Assembly (NCBI RefSeq): GCF_003625485.1 | Contig: NZ_RAIR01000004.1 | Span: forward strand, 265,378-329,377 | Source: Butyrivibrio sp. CB08 | GTDB taxonomy: Bacteria; Bacillota; Clostridia; Lachnospirales; Lachnospiraceae | DNA length: 64,000 nucleotides | Direction of reading: 5' to 3' | Part shown: positions 8,609 through 17,969 of the stretch, in pieces | How positions within the stretch are numbered: position 1 is the first letter of the stretch | How the letters are laid out: every line of letters starts with the position of its first letter | Notes under the pieces: generated by a model | What the model was told of the DNA's origin: nothing | The model's database searches: none | The model's input: only the letters and a program-made list of their open reading frames with translations | Program-made: the position numbers and the translations under genes

Positions 8609-9358
8609 TCACTGTGAAATATATATATTCCTGAGGGCGTCTCTGTCCATCACCCTTATCCTTGCATGTCCAAGTCTCTCTATAAGACCCTTTTTCTCCA
8701 TGTCACGGAGTTTCCTTGACACAGTCTCAGTACGAAGGCTCACACTGGCTGCTATATCATCGAGCTTAAGGATCACATCGTCGTCAATACTTCTCTCAAC
8801 TCTGTAGAGCAGGAAACCAGCAAGCCTTGCCATTGGGTCCTTAGTAGATAACAGCATATTTCTCTCGTTGGCATCATGAAGCTTCTTACTAAGAAGGATT
8901 ATAGTGTTCATGGCTGCTGCCGGATCATCTACCACCTTGATAAAGTCATCTTTGTGGATCTGGCATATTGAGGAATTGGTAAGGCACACTGCTGAATATG
9001 GATAAACGCTTCCATCCAGGAACATTCCCTCCCAGATGATATCGTGATCAGCAAGGATGGTAATGATCTGCTCTCTTCCAAGGGAGTCGTACCTGCAGAG
9101 CTTAACTCTTCCCTTTCTGATGATACAGATGGAGTCAACTTCCTCACCCTCTCTAAAAAGGTAGCTTCCCTTTTTAAGAGAATCGTGCATGGAATGCTCC
9201 ATAAGGCTTACCTGAAGGTCAACAGGAAGTCCTTCCATCAGCGGGACATTCTGGGTACAAAAGCCCCCGCATTCTTCGCAGATATTGATACCTGCCAATC
9301 CTAATTTTAATTCTTCTCCGTGACTGTCGTCGCGGTATACACCACTTTTTGAATTCAT
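8609..9358 (-). CDS. CRP/FNR-family transcriptional regulator with N-terminal cysteine cluster
   Basis: Dimeric DNA-binding regulator, 249 residues. A cyclic-nucleotide-type beta-barrel covers about 50-150 (GSYLFREGEEVDSICIIRKGRVKL), then a dimer helix, then a C-terminal winged helix (KLDDIAASVSLRTETVSRKLRDMEKKGLI, about 198-226). The N-terminus has Cys27, Cys30 and Cys34 in a C-x2-C-x3-C pattern like FNR proteins that bind an oxygen-labile iron-sulfur cluster. Further cysteines occur in the barrel. Redox sensing is therefore plausible but unproved. It lies 10 bp after the Nudix gene and ends a four-gene minus-strand run. Confidence 0.88.
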   Translation of the reverse strand: MNSKSGVYRDDSHGEELKLGLAGINICEECGGFCTQNVPLMEGLPVDLQVSLMEHSMHDSLKKGSYLFREGEEVDSICIIRKGRVKLCRYDSLGREQIITILADHDIIWEGMFLDGSVYPYSAVCLTNSSICQIHKDDFIKVVDDPAAAMNTIILLSKKLHDANERNMLLSTKDPMARLAGFLLYRVERSIDDDVILKLDDIAASVSLRTETVSRKLRDMEKKGLIERLGHARIRVMDRDALRNIYISQ

Positions 9359-9368
9359 AAAAGTACCA

Positions 9369-9932
9369 TTAGCTGTTTATCCAGCAGTAGCAATAAGCCT
9401 GGGTTCTCACTGCAAAAGGCTCCTTCTCCAAAAGCTCTTTTATCTCTGCCTTAGTGTACCAGGCGCAGTGGATCTCCTCCTGGCAGGAAGTGCTCTCAGA
9501 AAAAGTTCCTCCTGCAACTCCCACACAGCATGCATTTCTCTCGTTTGAAAATCCTATGGCAGAGTAGCATGGTCCCCACCACTTATCTATCCTTAAAATA
9601 TCAAGTCCTGTTTCTTCCTTGAGTTCGCGCTTTGCTGCAACCTCAGGGGTCTCTCCCTCATCTATAAGACCAGCTGGGAAATTGTAGACCCATCTGCCAG
9701 TAGCCATACGAAACTCTCTGTTAATAAGGATCTTCTCTCCGGTCTCATCGTGCATGATGATGGCTACTGCATCTTCCCCCTCCATGTTCTGAAGCTGGTC
9801 AAAGGTCTTAAGATCAGGATTCCTGCTGATCATCTCATACACTTTTTCATTGCCATCCATCATCTTGTAATGGACATCATAGCGGGTAATGAAATTGCCC
9901 TGCTCTTTCTTTTCTATATACTGAAATTCCAT
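9369..9932 (-). CDS. Nudix hydrolase (ADP-ribose pyrophosphatase-like)
   Basis: Hydrolyses nucleoside diphosphates linked to another moiety. It has 187 residues. The Nudix box is intact: GLIDEGETPEVAAKRELKEETGLDI, with all glutamates of the GX5EX7REUXEEXGU motif present at about 107-129. The preceding GRWVYNFPAG fits the ADP-ribose pyrophosphatase group more than MutT. It lies 17 bp after the serine hydrolase and 10 bp before the regulator. The substrate is not decidable from sequence alone. Confidence 0.88.
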   Translation of the reverse strand: MEFQYIEKKEQGNFITRYDVHYKMMDGNEKVYEMISRNPDLKTFDQLQNMEGEDAVAIIMHDETGEKILINREFRMATGRWVYNFPAGLIDEGETPEVAAKRELKEETGLDILRIDKWWGPCYSAIGFSNERNACCVGVAGGTFSESTSCQEEIHCAWYTKAEIKELLEKEPFAVRTQAYCYCWINS

Positions 9933-9949
9933 GATAACTCCTTAAGTCC

Positions 9950-11104
9950 TTAGCATGCGCCGTAGATTATCTGCTTGAGGCCACGAAGGAAACTGAAATC
10001 AAGGCCCTCTGCGATCTGCTGCATGTAGATAAAGATAAGCTCCTCGTTTGGATCAACAAAGAAGTATGTTCCAGCAAGTCCATCCCATCCAAACTCACCA
10101 ATGCTGCCATTAGAAGCAGCCTTAGCTGGGTCTGTTAATATCCTGAAGAGGTTTCCGTAGTTATATCCAATGCAGGACTCAAAGTCGTTGGTCTGAAGCT
10201 GCGCTTCTGAAAGCTGAGGAGATGTCATGAACTCCATGGTGCGTCTTCCGATCAGCTCTTTTCCGTGGTATGAACCCTTGTTAAGGAGCATCTGCGCAAA
10301 GTGGGCATAGTCTCCGGCTGTGGAGTAAAGACCTGCTCCGCCCCTTTCAAACCATGGATCCCTTGTGGGGGTCTCCATCTCAAGGCGTCTTCTTACGTCG
10401 TCCTCTGCCCTTACGACTTTTCCTTTTTTATCTCTTCTATATAGAACGGCCTGACGGAACTCTTTTCCCTCACCGATCTTAAAGTCTGTGTCTTCCATGT
10501 TGAGGGGAGTGAAGATCTCTTTTTTAAAGAACTCTGAGAGCTTCATTCCTGAGATGACCTCGATCACTCCGCCGAGAATATCTGCAGAATAACCATATCT
10601 GAAGGTTTCTCCTGGCTCAAAGGCAACTCCTGCCTCTGCAAGCTTATTGCAGATGTCCACGTTGGACTTAAGGATCCCTGACTCTCTCTGGATTCTGGCC
10701 TCTTTGTAGATCTTGGACATCAGCCTTTCAGCCTCTCCAAAATCTCCGGTCATAACTATTCCGGAGGTCATATTAAGGAGATCTCTTATTGTGATCTGGT
10801 TCTGGGCCTTGCGGATTCCTTCGGATGATACGACCTTGCAGTCCTTATATCCTGGAAGATAGTCACTGACCTTGCTCATGAGATCGAGTTCGCCTCTCTC
10901 ATAGAGCATCATTGCTGCCACTGCTGTGACAGGCTTGGTCATGCTAAAGATCTTGTAGATGCTGTCTGGTCTGTCTGGCTCGTAAGTGTTTTCGTAAACT
11001 CTTTTGCCCTTGTGCTCAACTATTATTGTGGCACCCTGAAGAGCGCCTGATTCTCTCTGCTTTTCAATGAGAGTATCCAGCCTGTTAAGCTTTCTGATAT
11101 TCAT
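9950..11104 (-). CDS. Serine hydrolase of the beta-lactamase (class C / EstB) family
   Basis: A 384-residue cytoplasmic protein without a signal peptide. The nucleophile motif SxxK is SMTKPV near residue 55, and the second motif appears as YGYS in FRYGYSADILGGVIE, where EstB-type esterases have Tyr. Family members include esterases and D-amino-acid peptidases as well as beta-lactamases. The lack of export argues against antibiotic resistance. It is 21 bp after the Na/Pi cotransporter gene. The likely activity is an esterase or small-molecule hydrolase; the substrate is unknown. Confidence 0.85.
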   Translation of the reverse strand: MNIRKLNRLDTLIEKQRESGALQGATIIVEHKGKRVYENTYEPDRPDSIYKIFSMTKPVTAVAAMMLYERGELDLMSKVSDYLPGYKDCKVVSSEGIRKAQNQITIRDLLNMTSGIVMTGDFGEAERLMSKIYKEARIQRESGILKSNVDICNKLAEAGVAFEPGETFRYGYSADILGGVIEVISGMKLSEFFKKEIFTPLNMEDTDFKIGEGKEFRQAVLYRRDKKGKVVRAEDDVRRRLEMETPTRDPWFERGGAGLYSTAGDYAHFAQMLLNKGSYHGKELIGRRTMEFMTSPQLSEAQLQTNDFESCIGYNYGNLFRILTDPAKAASNGSIGEFGWDGLAGTYFFVDPNEELIFIYMQQIAEGLDFSFLRGLKQIIYGAC

Positions 11105-11125
11105 AACACATTCCCCAAATAATCA

Positions 11126-12919
11126 TTAGTATTTTACTGCTGGAAGCAGATATTTGTTCTGATAGAAGTCGACTTCCTTCTCAAAGTCTTTGCCCTTGTC
11201 AGCCTTGAGCTGCTGGATATATCCGTGTGAATCATAAGCGTCCTCGTCAACCTCGATAAGGCCAACTGCAATGTTACTGCAGTGATCTGCGATACGCTCA
11301 AAGTCTGTTCCGATATCTGAAAGGTCAAAGCCCTGCTCGATGGTGCACTTGCCCTTGCGAAGTCTTCTAACGTGGCGGCGCTTAACCTCCATGTGAATAC
11401 CATCGATAGCTTCCTCAAGAGGCTCGATCTTCTTGGCGATAGCAACGTCCTGATTCTCAAAAGCCTGAATTGAAAGATCCATGATCTCTTCAACGGCGCT
11501 TGCAAAGATCTCCATCTCAGACTTGGCCTTAGGAGTAAAGGACCTCTTGTTCTCACTCATATTAGAAGCCTTCTGCATGATGTTCAGGGCGTGGTCACTG
11601 ATTCTCTCGTAGTCAGTTATGCAGTGCAAAAGAACTGACAGAGTGTGACTGTCCTTAACGCCAAGGTGATGGGCGTTGATCTGCATAAGGTATGTTCCAA
11701 GCTGGTCTTCGTAGGTGTCGACCTTTCTCTCAAGATAGTCAACATCCTCTGCAACTTCAGCGTCATAGTTATCAATAAGGCTGATAGCCTTAACCAGCGC
11801 ATCCTTGGACATGTTCGCCATGGCGATGGCTGCGATCCTTGCCTGCTCAAGAGCAAATGGAGGGTTCGCAAGGAATCTTGGATCCAGTGTCTGGATACCC
11901 TTCTGCTCTTCCTGCTCCTTTTTCTCCTTCTCGTCGATAGGAATAGTCCTGAGGGCAAGGGAAACAAGAAGTCCTGAGAATGGCAGCATAAGTGGTGTTG
12001 CCACGAGGTTAACCAGGGTGTGGATACCAGCGATTCCAACCATTCCGATCTCGTTCTCCATAAACGCAAAGTTAAGAGTTGCGTGAAGAGCGTAGAAGAT
12101 GATCATGAAAAGAGAAGCCTTGATAGCATTGAAGTACAGATGCATAAGGGCTGTTCTCTTACCATTCTTGTTGGCACCAAGAGAAGAGAGGATAGCTGTG
12201 ATACAGGTTCCAACCTCTGCACCGATAACAACAGGAATAGCCATGCTGTATTTGATCTTAACTGAAAGTGATAATGCCTGAAGTACACCGATGGTACCAG
12301 CAGAACTCTGGATGACCATGGTAAAGATGATACCTACTAGGAAGCCTATAATAGGATTACTGAAGGTTGTAAGAACTCTCTTAAAGCTCTCCACGTCCTT
12401 AAGTGGTGAAACGGCATCAGACATGGTGCTCATTCCAAACATAAGAACAGAAAATCCAAGAAGGATGGTTCCGATGTTTTTCTTTTTGTCGTTCTTGGAG
12501 AACATGTAAAGGCCAATGCCAATGATCGCCAGGAACGGTGTAAATGACTTGGGCTTTAAAAGATTTATTATAAAGTTGTCACTGCTGATTGCGTTTAAGG
12601 AAAGAAGCCATGCTGTAAAGGTTGTACCAAGGTTTGCACCAAGGATGACATTTACTGCCTGCTTCAGGGTCATGATACCTGAATTAACAAGACCAACTAC
12701 CATTACGGTAGATGCTGATGAAGACTGTACCAGCGCTGTGACTCCAACGCCGAAGATATAAGCAATTATAGGGTGCTCTGTAACCTTGGCAAGCACGCTT
12801 TCAAGCTTGCCTCCTGCTGCCTTGGTCAGTCCGCCGCTCATTACATTCATTCCATACAGGAACATTGCAAGTCCGCCGACCAATCCCGCTACCAGACTAA
12901 AGATTTCTAAAGAACTCAT
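11126..12919 (-). CDS. Na+/phosphate cotransporter family protein with C-terminal PhoU-like domain
   Basis: Inner-membrane Na+-coupled phosphate transporter of the NptA/PNaS type, about 597 residues. The two inverted family repeats are visible as ALVQSSSASTVMVVG and TMVIQSSAGTIGVLQA; the QSSS/QSSA cores line the transport path. The C-terminal ~220 residues are helical and PhoU-like. I start at the ATG at 12919 because CTGGAGGAAAA lies directly before it; the frame stays open 21 codons further upstream without a membrane-protein start there. A Na+-coupled symporter fits the apparently Na+-type ATP synthase in this window. Confidence 0.9.
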   Translation of the reverse strand: MSSLEIFSLVAGLVGGLAMFLYGMNVMSGGLTKAAGGKLESVLAKVTEHPIIAYIFGVGVTALVQSSSASTVMVVGLVNSGIMTLKQAVNVILGANLGTTFTAWLLSLNAISSDNFIINLLKPKSFTPFLAIIGIGLYMFSKNDKKKNIGTILLGFSVLMFGMSTMSDAVSPLKDVESFKRVLTTFSNPIIGFLVGIIFTMVIQSSAGTIGVLQALSLSVKIKYSMAIPVVIGAEVGTCITAILSSLGANKNGKRTALMHLYFNAIKASLFMIIFYALHATLNFAFMENEIGMVGIAGIHTLVNLVATPLMLPFSGLLVSLALRTIPIDEKEKKEQEEQKGIQTLDPRFLANPPFALEQARIAAIAMANMSKDALVKAISLIDNYDAEVAEDVDYLERKVDTYEDQLGTYLMQINAHHLGVKDSHTLSVLLHCITDYERISDHALNIMQKASNMSENKRSFTPKAKSEMEIFASAVEEIMDLSIQAFENQDVAIAKKIEPLEEAIDGIHMEVKRRHVRRLRKGKCTIEQGFDLSDIGTDFERIADHCSNIAVGLIEVDEDAYDSHGYIQQLKADKGKDFEKEVDFYQNKYLLPAVKY

Positions 12920-12946
12920 TTTTCCTCCAGGGTGGATACTCTCCAT

Positions 12947-12964
12947 AAGAGGCTCCTGCCTCTT
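12947..12964 (-). repeat. Short perfect hairpin in the Na/Pi transporter leader
   Basis: AAGAGGC and GCCTCTT form a 7 bp stem with a four-base loop about 30 bp upstream of the start at 12919. There is no T run, so it is not a terminator. It could affect mRNA stability or translation. Confidence 0.4.
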
Positions 12965-13073
12965 CATATCCGCCAGAATCAAGTATTTTTCTCTGTTACA
13001 GCATATATATTACAAGATAAACCTAAAAATTACCATAAAAATCTTTGCGTCTGGTCAATTTTTCTTTTGCGGA

Positions 13074-13991
13074 CTAGAAGACTCGGGTCATCCTTACGTA
13101 TTTTCCGAAGGTAGCCTTACTGATATCAACCTTTCCGCCGCCTTTATACTCATTGCCGTAGATGTTTTCTTCCACGTCAACTTCAGAGTCTTTCACAAAT
13201 CCAAGCTTCTCGCACATGGCGATTGATGCCTCGTTCTCTGCCTTAACAAGGGTCTGGACCTTGTCAAACTGTAGGACATCCCTTCCATAATCAAGGATCG
13301 CCTGACAGGCTTCCATGGCGTAGCCCTGCCTCTGATAGTCCTTACCTATAAGATATCCAAGCTCAACCTCATCAAAGCCGTTCCTTACGGAATACCCTGC
13401 TCTTCCAACGATTGCCCCATCGGACAGCCTAACAAGCGTCCACACGCCAAAGCCCATGAGGCCATATACCTTCTTGATGTAGTCCCTTTGATATCTCTTT
13501 TCATCCTCCGGATCCTCAAAGAGCCCCTCGATAAACTCTGTCATGGACGGATCGCTGTACAGTTTGTAGAACTCATCCACATCCTCAATGGTGGTCTCTC
13601 TTATAAGAAGACGCTCCGTCCTTAGTATCTCCCAGGGCTCCTCAGCATACCTCTGGAACACCTTTACAAAGGAGTCCATATCTACGTTTTCTATCTCGGA
13701 AAAGACATATTTCGCCCCTTTAAATTCCTGAACGTCTCTGTCGTCGTGCAGCACCCCAACAACGTAGTAGCCATCAGCAAGGAGCTTTTCTGACGCCTCG
13801 CCCCTGTCAGTTGCCACGAGAGTGGTTTCTTTTTCACTGGCAAAAGAGCTTTCGATCTCCTCTGCGCTATGAAAAAGCTCCGAGGAATATCCGCACTCCC
13901 GAACGTACCTTACGGTTTCGTCGATGTCTGCCTTTATCTTCTCATCACAGTATTTATCTTTATCAATAAGAAAAACTAAAGCTTTTAACAA
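13074..13991 (-). CDS. GNAT N-acetyltransferase with N-terminal HAD-like domain
   Basis: A 305-residue two-part protein. Residues 1-115 look like a degenerate HAD-type fold (TTLVATDRGEASEKLLADGYYVVGVLHDD) without the catalytic DxD. Residues 120-290 are a GNAT acetyltransferase of the RimJ/RimL type: ILRTERLLIRETTIED at the start and the acetyl-CoA site YQRQGYAMEACQAILDYG. This arrangement is, as I recall, common in Lachnospiraceae. The substrate is unknown. It lies 3 bp after the large GGDEF sensor gene, so the two are probably cotranscribed. Confidence 0.82.
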   Translation of the reverse strand: MLKALVFLIDKDKYCDEKIKADIDETVRYVRECGYSSELFHSAEEIESSFASEKETTLVATDRGEASEKLLADGYYVVGVLHDDRDVQEFKGAKYVFSEIENVDMDSFVKVFQRYAEEPWEILRTERLLIRETTIEDVDEFYKLYSDPSMTEFIEGLFEDPEDEKRYQRDYIKKVYGLMGFGVWTLVRLSDGAIVGRAGYSVRNGFDEVELGYLIGKDYQRQGYAMEACQAILDYGRDVLQFDKVQTLVKAENEASIAMCEKLGFVKDSEVDVEENIYGNEYKGGGKVDISKATFGKYVRMTRVF

Positions 13992-13994
13992 TTT

Positions 13995-16900
13995 TTAGAG
14001 CATCTCCTTCTCAAAGGTAACTGTATAGTCCTTGCTATTAGGATTAGCATTCCATTTTTCCATTATCCTGTCAGCAGCGGCATTAGCTTCTTCAAGACCA
14101 GCTCCAGTCATCATTACAAGGATGTTTCCATGGCCATCTGGAGAATAGATGTCCGTGCTTCCAAGGACTTCTTTTAATATGTCATAGAACTCCTCCAAAA
14201 CATCGCTTCTTATTTCCCCTGAAACCGGACCCTGAATATTGTAGCGAAGAAGAGCTGCATCGCTTACTCCGCCCTGCTTCATCCTCACAAGGATCCTGTA
14301 GACATCAAAGATCTTGTCACCCTCAGCTCTGTAGGCGGTGTCGCTGCCACCTCTTTCGCTGATGACCTTCCTGAGCTCATCAAGACCCATAATGTATTCT
14401 GTATCGTAGCGTGAGCCAGCAGTTAAGCTGTCTTCATTGTAGAGAAGACAGTCGTGCTTACCAGCATTCTTGACCATGTAAAGTGCTCTGTCTGCTTTCT
14501 TGAACAGAAGCTCAAAGGTCTCTTTTTCTCCGTCCTTGTTGACTTCAACAGCTCCTATGGATATTCCAAGGGGAATCGCCATATCTTTTCCCATGATCTT
14601 ATGGGCAACCTTTAATATCTCTTCATTATAATGCTTACTCTTTAGCTTAAGACCTTCCTCATCAAGATCCTTAAAGAAAGCCACAAACTCATCACCACCG
14701 GTTCTGCAAAGGGCGTCATCCTCGCCACTGGTTCTCTTTAAGATGCCAGAGAGCTCAATAAGGATCCTGTCGCCCATGTCGTGACCATAAATATCGTTAA
14801 CAGATTTAAAGTTATCAAGGTCAAAGATAGCCAGTATGCCTGTCTCAGTTTCGCACAGAGGCTCCAGTATCTCTTTTGCCCCTCTCTTGTTGTAAAGACC
14901 TGTAAGAGGATCGTTGGTGGCTTCCTCCTGAAGCCTTTCCACATTGCTGAAATTCTGAAGGATTCCGCTTATGAGCCAGCCAATATACATAACAAGGAAG
15001 GCCACAACAGCTGCCAGATACAGCTTAAAGTATGACCTCTCAAAGAGCTGCGACTCCTTATGTATAGGAAATACCTCTTCTCTAATTACGTTAGTTCCCG
15101 ACGTATCAAGGACTTCAACGTGAAGCATGTAGTCGCCGTAGGGCAGGTTCGTGAAGGTAAGGGATCTCATGTCGGTCTGATTGCACCAGATACCTTCGTC
15201 CTCAATACCCTCAAGATATATGTGCAAAAGCGGATCTGAAAAAGAGAAATTCAAGACCGCCACATCAAACTGGATACGGCTTGATGTAGCAGGGATAGTA
15301 TATTCTCCATTCTTCTCCTGAATGACTTCATCGCCAGCCTTAAGCTCGAAGAGCCTGATGTCATAGTCATTGTTGAAAGAATCGTAGTCGGTGGTGGATA
15401 TCCTTCTGACTCCGTTAGTACAGGACAGATACAGTTTATCTCCGCTTAAAACATAGTTGGAGCCTGAAGTTATGGAAGTGTGAAGGCCTCTGCTCCTGTT
15501 GAGGACCAGATAGTTATACTCTCCGTCCTCCAAAAGGTCTTTTTCATCAATAACATAGATTCCATTGCTGGACAGAACCCAGGCCTTACCAGCATCAGAT
15601 ATGAACACGTCATAGTTGTTGCTGTAAGGGAAGGCATCAAGGCGCTTTATCTTTTGTCCGTTGTAATAATACAGCGCATTGCTGGTGACAAAGATATATC
15701 CGCCTTTACATGGAACTATCTTAAGTACCACCATGGTCTGAAGATTCTCTTCTTCGTCCAGCGTAGCTACCAGCTCTCCGTTTCTGATAACGTAAATTCC
15801 ACCGCCGTCAGAACCCGCATAGATAACGCCGCCAGCGCCTTCCTGAATGCACAGGATCTGCTCTGTGATACCGTCGTACTCTCCAAGGGTCTTAACTACT
15901 GCATTGCCCTGGATATATGAAAGTCCGGTATTTGACGCCGCAAGGATCTGTCCGTCGGAGAGCTCATAGGTTAAGTTGAACACATCTCCTTCAGCGCCTT
16001 TGTTTTCCTGATTGAATGTGACAATACTGCCATCCGGACGCATTTTAACAACACCTGCTTCACCATAGGTGGAGAACCAGATATTGTCTTTGCTGTCACA
16101 CATAATGTTCTTGATAAGGACGTTTCGCAAAACCTCAGGATGCGGAATCGGCACAGAATAATAGGTCTTAAGATCTATGGTCACAAGACCGGTACTGGTA
16201 CCGGCATAGAGAATGCCTCCCCATACAAGGACGCTGTTTACAACGTTTGAAGGCACATCGGATCTTGCAAAGATATCCTCAAATGGGTTCCATGAGTATT
16301 TCTTGATTCCAAGCTTATTAGATGCAAACCATACATTTCCCTGATAATCGGTAATGACGTCAACGATGGAGCTTGCGAAATCATCGGTGGTAAGGGTAGA
16401 GAGTGAACCTTTATCTGACAAGAAGCCAATTCCGTTTTCGCAGCAAAGGAAAGCTCCCTTGTAATCTCTTGAATAAAGGATCTTGTTGTAGTAGGACAGA
16501 TCATCTGAGTACTGCTTGGACATAAGGTCTGTCTTACCTTCGCTAAAGAACAGTCTTCCTGTGAAGTTGGTTGAACTACCTACAATATAGTTACCTTCGC
16601 TCTCAGCAGCCACGGTGGTGAAGTCTCCGCCAAGAACATAGATAAGTCTCTTGTCGCTAAATACAACAATGCTTCCATCACTTCTTATACCTGCCACAGT
16701 GTCTCCGCTGCTGGCAAGTTTATTTATTCCGTAATAACTGTTTCCGCCAAAGCTCTCAACAGACATATCAAGGCCTATCATGCACAGCTGGGTGGCTGTT
16801 CCAACATAGATATTTCCCTCGTAGTCCTCTGCAATGGTTTTAATAACGTTAGAGGACAGACCCTCCTCAATGGTAAAGAATGTAATATCTCCTGATTTTA

Positions 16901-17777
16901 CATCGTAGCAGGCAACTCCGTTGTCGTTGGTTCCTATCCACATGCGGCCTCTGCTGTCCACTAAAAGCTCTGTGACGTTCTTGATCCTGTCGTCAATATC
17001 CATGATCCTGAATCTGTATCCGTCATAGATGTACAGACCGGTATAGGTTCCAGCCCACACGTAGCCATCCTCTGTCTGGGCCAGGGCGTTTACCTCAACA
17101 GAATCAAGACCACTGTCTGCGTCATACAGAACGCCGGCATATTCTGCACCAAAGTCATAAGCCTGTGCATTTATCGCAAAGCAAGGAATCAGAAGACAGA
17201 TGCACAGCGCAAGCACAATGCCCCTCTTCTTAAGGATCTTTAATACCCTGTCAGCAAATATCTTTATGGCTATTGCGATCAGAAGGCTCACTGTCTTGTC
17301 CGGAATATCAACAAAGGCTTCTCCTATAAATGAAGTGAGAAGAGGAACCTGAATATCCAAGGAGATCATGTCCATAAGGGCATCACCCCAGATATTCCCA
17401 GTTCTTCCGTTGTACATTATTAAGTTAAGTGGTGTGGAAAGAAGTGCAGATACGATACCTGTAAGTACCGCTGCAGATGTGCATTTAAGATAGCTCAGAT
17501 TAGTCCTTGGGTAAAAGAGTCCTACCGTAATACCAATTCCAGCAGAAACCAATAGATATGGGAATGCCATCACATCCCCGGCAGATGCAATAATGTTGGC
17601 AACAACACCACAAAAAGCGCCAACAAAGGGCCCATACCCTATTGCTGCCACTATTGTTCCTACCGCATCAAGCCAGATCGGCAGTTCCAGCTTAAGTGCC
17701 AGATTTCTGCCCAGGACATTTATGCAAATACAGAAAAGAATTACACCCCAGCTCTTCCAGGATCTAAGCTTCCTCAT
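13995..17777 (-). CDS. Membrane propeller-type sensor with GGDEF (diguanylate cyclase) domain
   Basis: A 1260-residue sensor. Residues 1-185 form about five membrane helices resembling an ECF-transporter S component (LDAVGTIVAAIGYGPFVGAFCGVVANII). Then comes a signal-peptide-like segment ending AINAQA (about 205), a long repeat region with two-component-regulator propeller blades (GYVWAGTYTGLYIYDGYRF, GRMWIGTNDNGVACYD), a Y_Y_Y-type domain (about 815-890) and one membrane helix. An intact GGDEF domain follows (CRTGGDEF; no RxxD inhibitory site at the usual position). The last ~130 residues look like a second, degenerate GGDEF fold. Probably an outside ligand controls cyclic di-GMP synthesis. 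Confidence 0.88.
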   Translation of the reverse strand: MRKLRSWKSWGVILFCICINVLGRNLALKLELPIWLDAVGTIVAAIGYGPFVGAFCGVVANIIASAGDVMAFPYLLVSAGIGITVGLFYPRTNLSYLKCTSAAVLTGIVSALLSTPLNLIMYNGRTGNIWGDALMDMISLDIQVPLLTSFIGEAFVDIPDKTVSLLIAIAIKIFADRVLKILKKRGIVLALCICLLIPCFAINAQAYDFGAEYAGVLYDADSGLDSVEVNALAQTEDGYVWAGTYTGLYIYDGYRFRIMDIDDRIKNVTELLVDSRGRMWIGTNDNGVACYDVKSGDITFFTIEEGLSSNVIKTIAEDYEGNIYVGTATQLCMIGLDMSVESFGGNSYYGINKLASSGDTVAGIRSDGSIVVFSDKRLIYVLGGDFTTVAAESEGNYIVGSSTNFTGRLFFSEGKTDLMSKQYSDDLSYYNKILYSRDYKGAFLCCENGIGFLSDKGSLSTLTTDDFASSIVDVITDYQGNVWFASNKLGIKKYSWNPFEDIFARSDVPSNVVNSVLVWGGILYAGTSTGLVTIDLKTYYSVPIPHPEVLRNVLIKNIMCDSKDNIWFSTYGEAGVVKMRPDGSIVTFNQENKGAEGDVFNLTYELSDGQILAASNTGLSYIQGNAVVKTLGEYDGITEQILCIQEGAGGVIYAGSDGGGIYVIRNGELVATLDEEENLQTMVVLKIVPCKGGYIFVTSNALYYYNGQKIKRLDAFPYSNNYDVFISDAGKAWVLSSNGIYVIDEKDLLEDGEYNYLVLNRSRGLHTSITSGSNYVLSGDKLYLSCTNGVRRISTTDYDSFNNDYDIRLFELKAGDEVIQEKNGEYTIPATSSRIQFDVAVLNFSFSDPLLHIYLEGIEDEGIWCNQTDMRSLTFTNLPYGDYMLHVEVLDTSGTNVIREEVFPIHKESQLFERSYFKLYLAAVVAFLVMYIGWLISGILQNFSNVERLQEEATNDPLTGLYNKRGAKEILEPLCETETGILAIFDLDNFKSVNDIYGHDMGDRILIELSGILKRTSGEDDALCRTGGDEFVAFFKDLDEEGLKLKSKHYNEEILKVAHKIMGKDMAIPLGISIGAVEVNKDGEKETFELLFKKADRALYMVKNAGKHDCLLYNEDSLTAGSRYDTEYIMGLDELRKVISERGGSDTAYRAEGDKIFDVYRILVRMKQGGVSDAALLRYNIQGPVSGEIRSDVLEEFYDILKEVLGSTDIYSPDGHGNILVMMTGAGLEEANAAADRIMEKWNANPNSKDYTVTFEKEML

Positions 17778-17812
17778 AACATCCCCAAAATTTGTAAAGT
17801 CGTAGTATTCTT

Positions 17813-17818
17813 ATTATA
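17813..17818 (-). promoter_or_regulatory. Possible -10 of the propeller-GGDEF gene
   Basis: A perfect TATAAT on the minus strand 35 bp before the ATG. No convincing -35 is present at 16-18 bp, so the assignment is weak. Confidence 0.35.
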
Positions 17819-17854
17819 CATTATCGGAACAAAGATAACTACTAGGCGGAATAT

Positions 17855-17889
17855 AAAAAAGCCACAAGAAATGTCTTATTTCTTGCGGT
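17855..17889 (-). terminator. Terminator downstream of the Crh-like gene
   Basis: On the minus strand CCGCAAGAAAT pairs with ATTTCTTGTGG, then C and six T residues. It is the best candidate for the 3' end of the uvrC-hprK-...-crh transcription unit. Confidence 0.85.
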
Positions 17890-17969
17890 TTTCATTGTTT
17901 ACAATTTGTTCATAATTAATTAAAAGAATGGTTACTTCAAATCATCTTTTAGACACATACACTTGTTAA

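Noticed and set aside
9950..11104. Antibiotic-resistance beta-lactamase
   Set aside because: No signal peptide and EstB/serine-hydrolase-like motifs; resistance is not supported.
11134..12086. Several 80-150 codon frames on both strands within the Na/Pi transporter gene
   Set aside because: All lie inside a clear membrane-transporter gene and have Arg/Ser/Leu-rich compositions typical of wrong frames.
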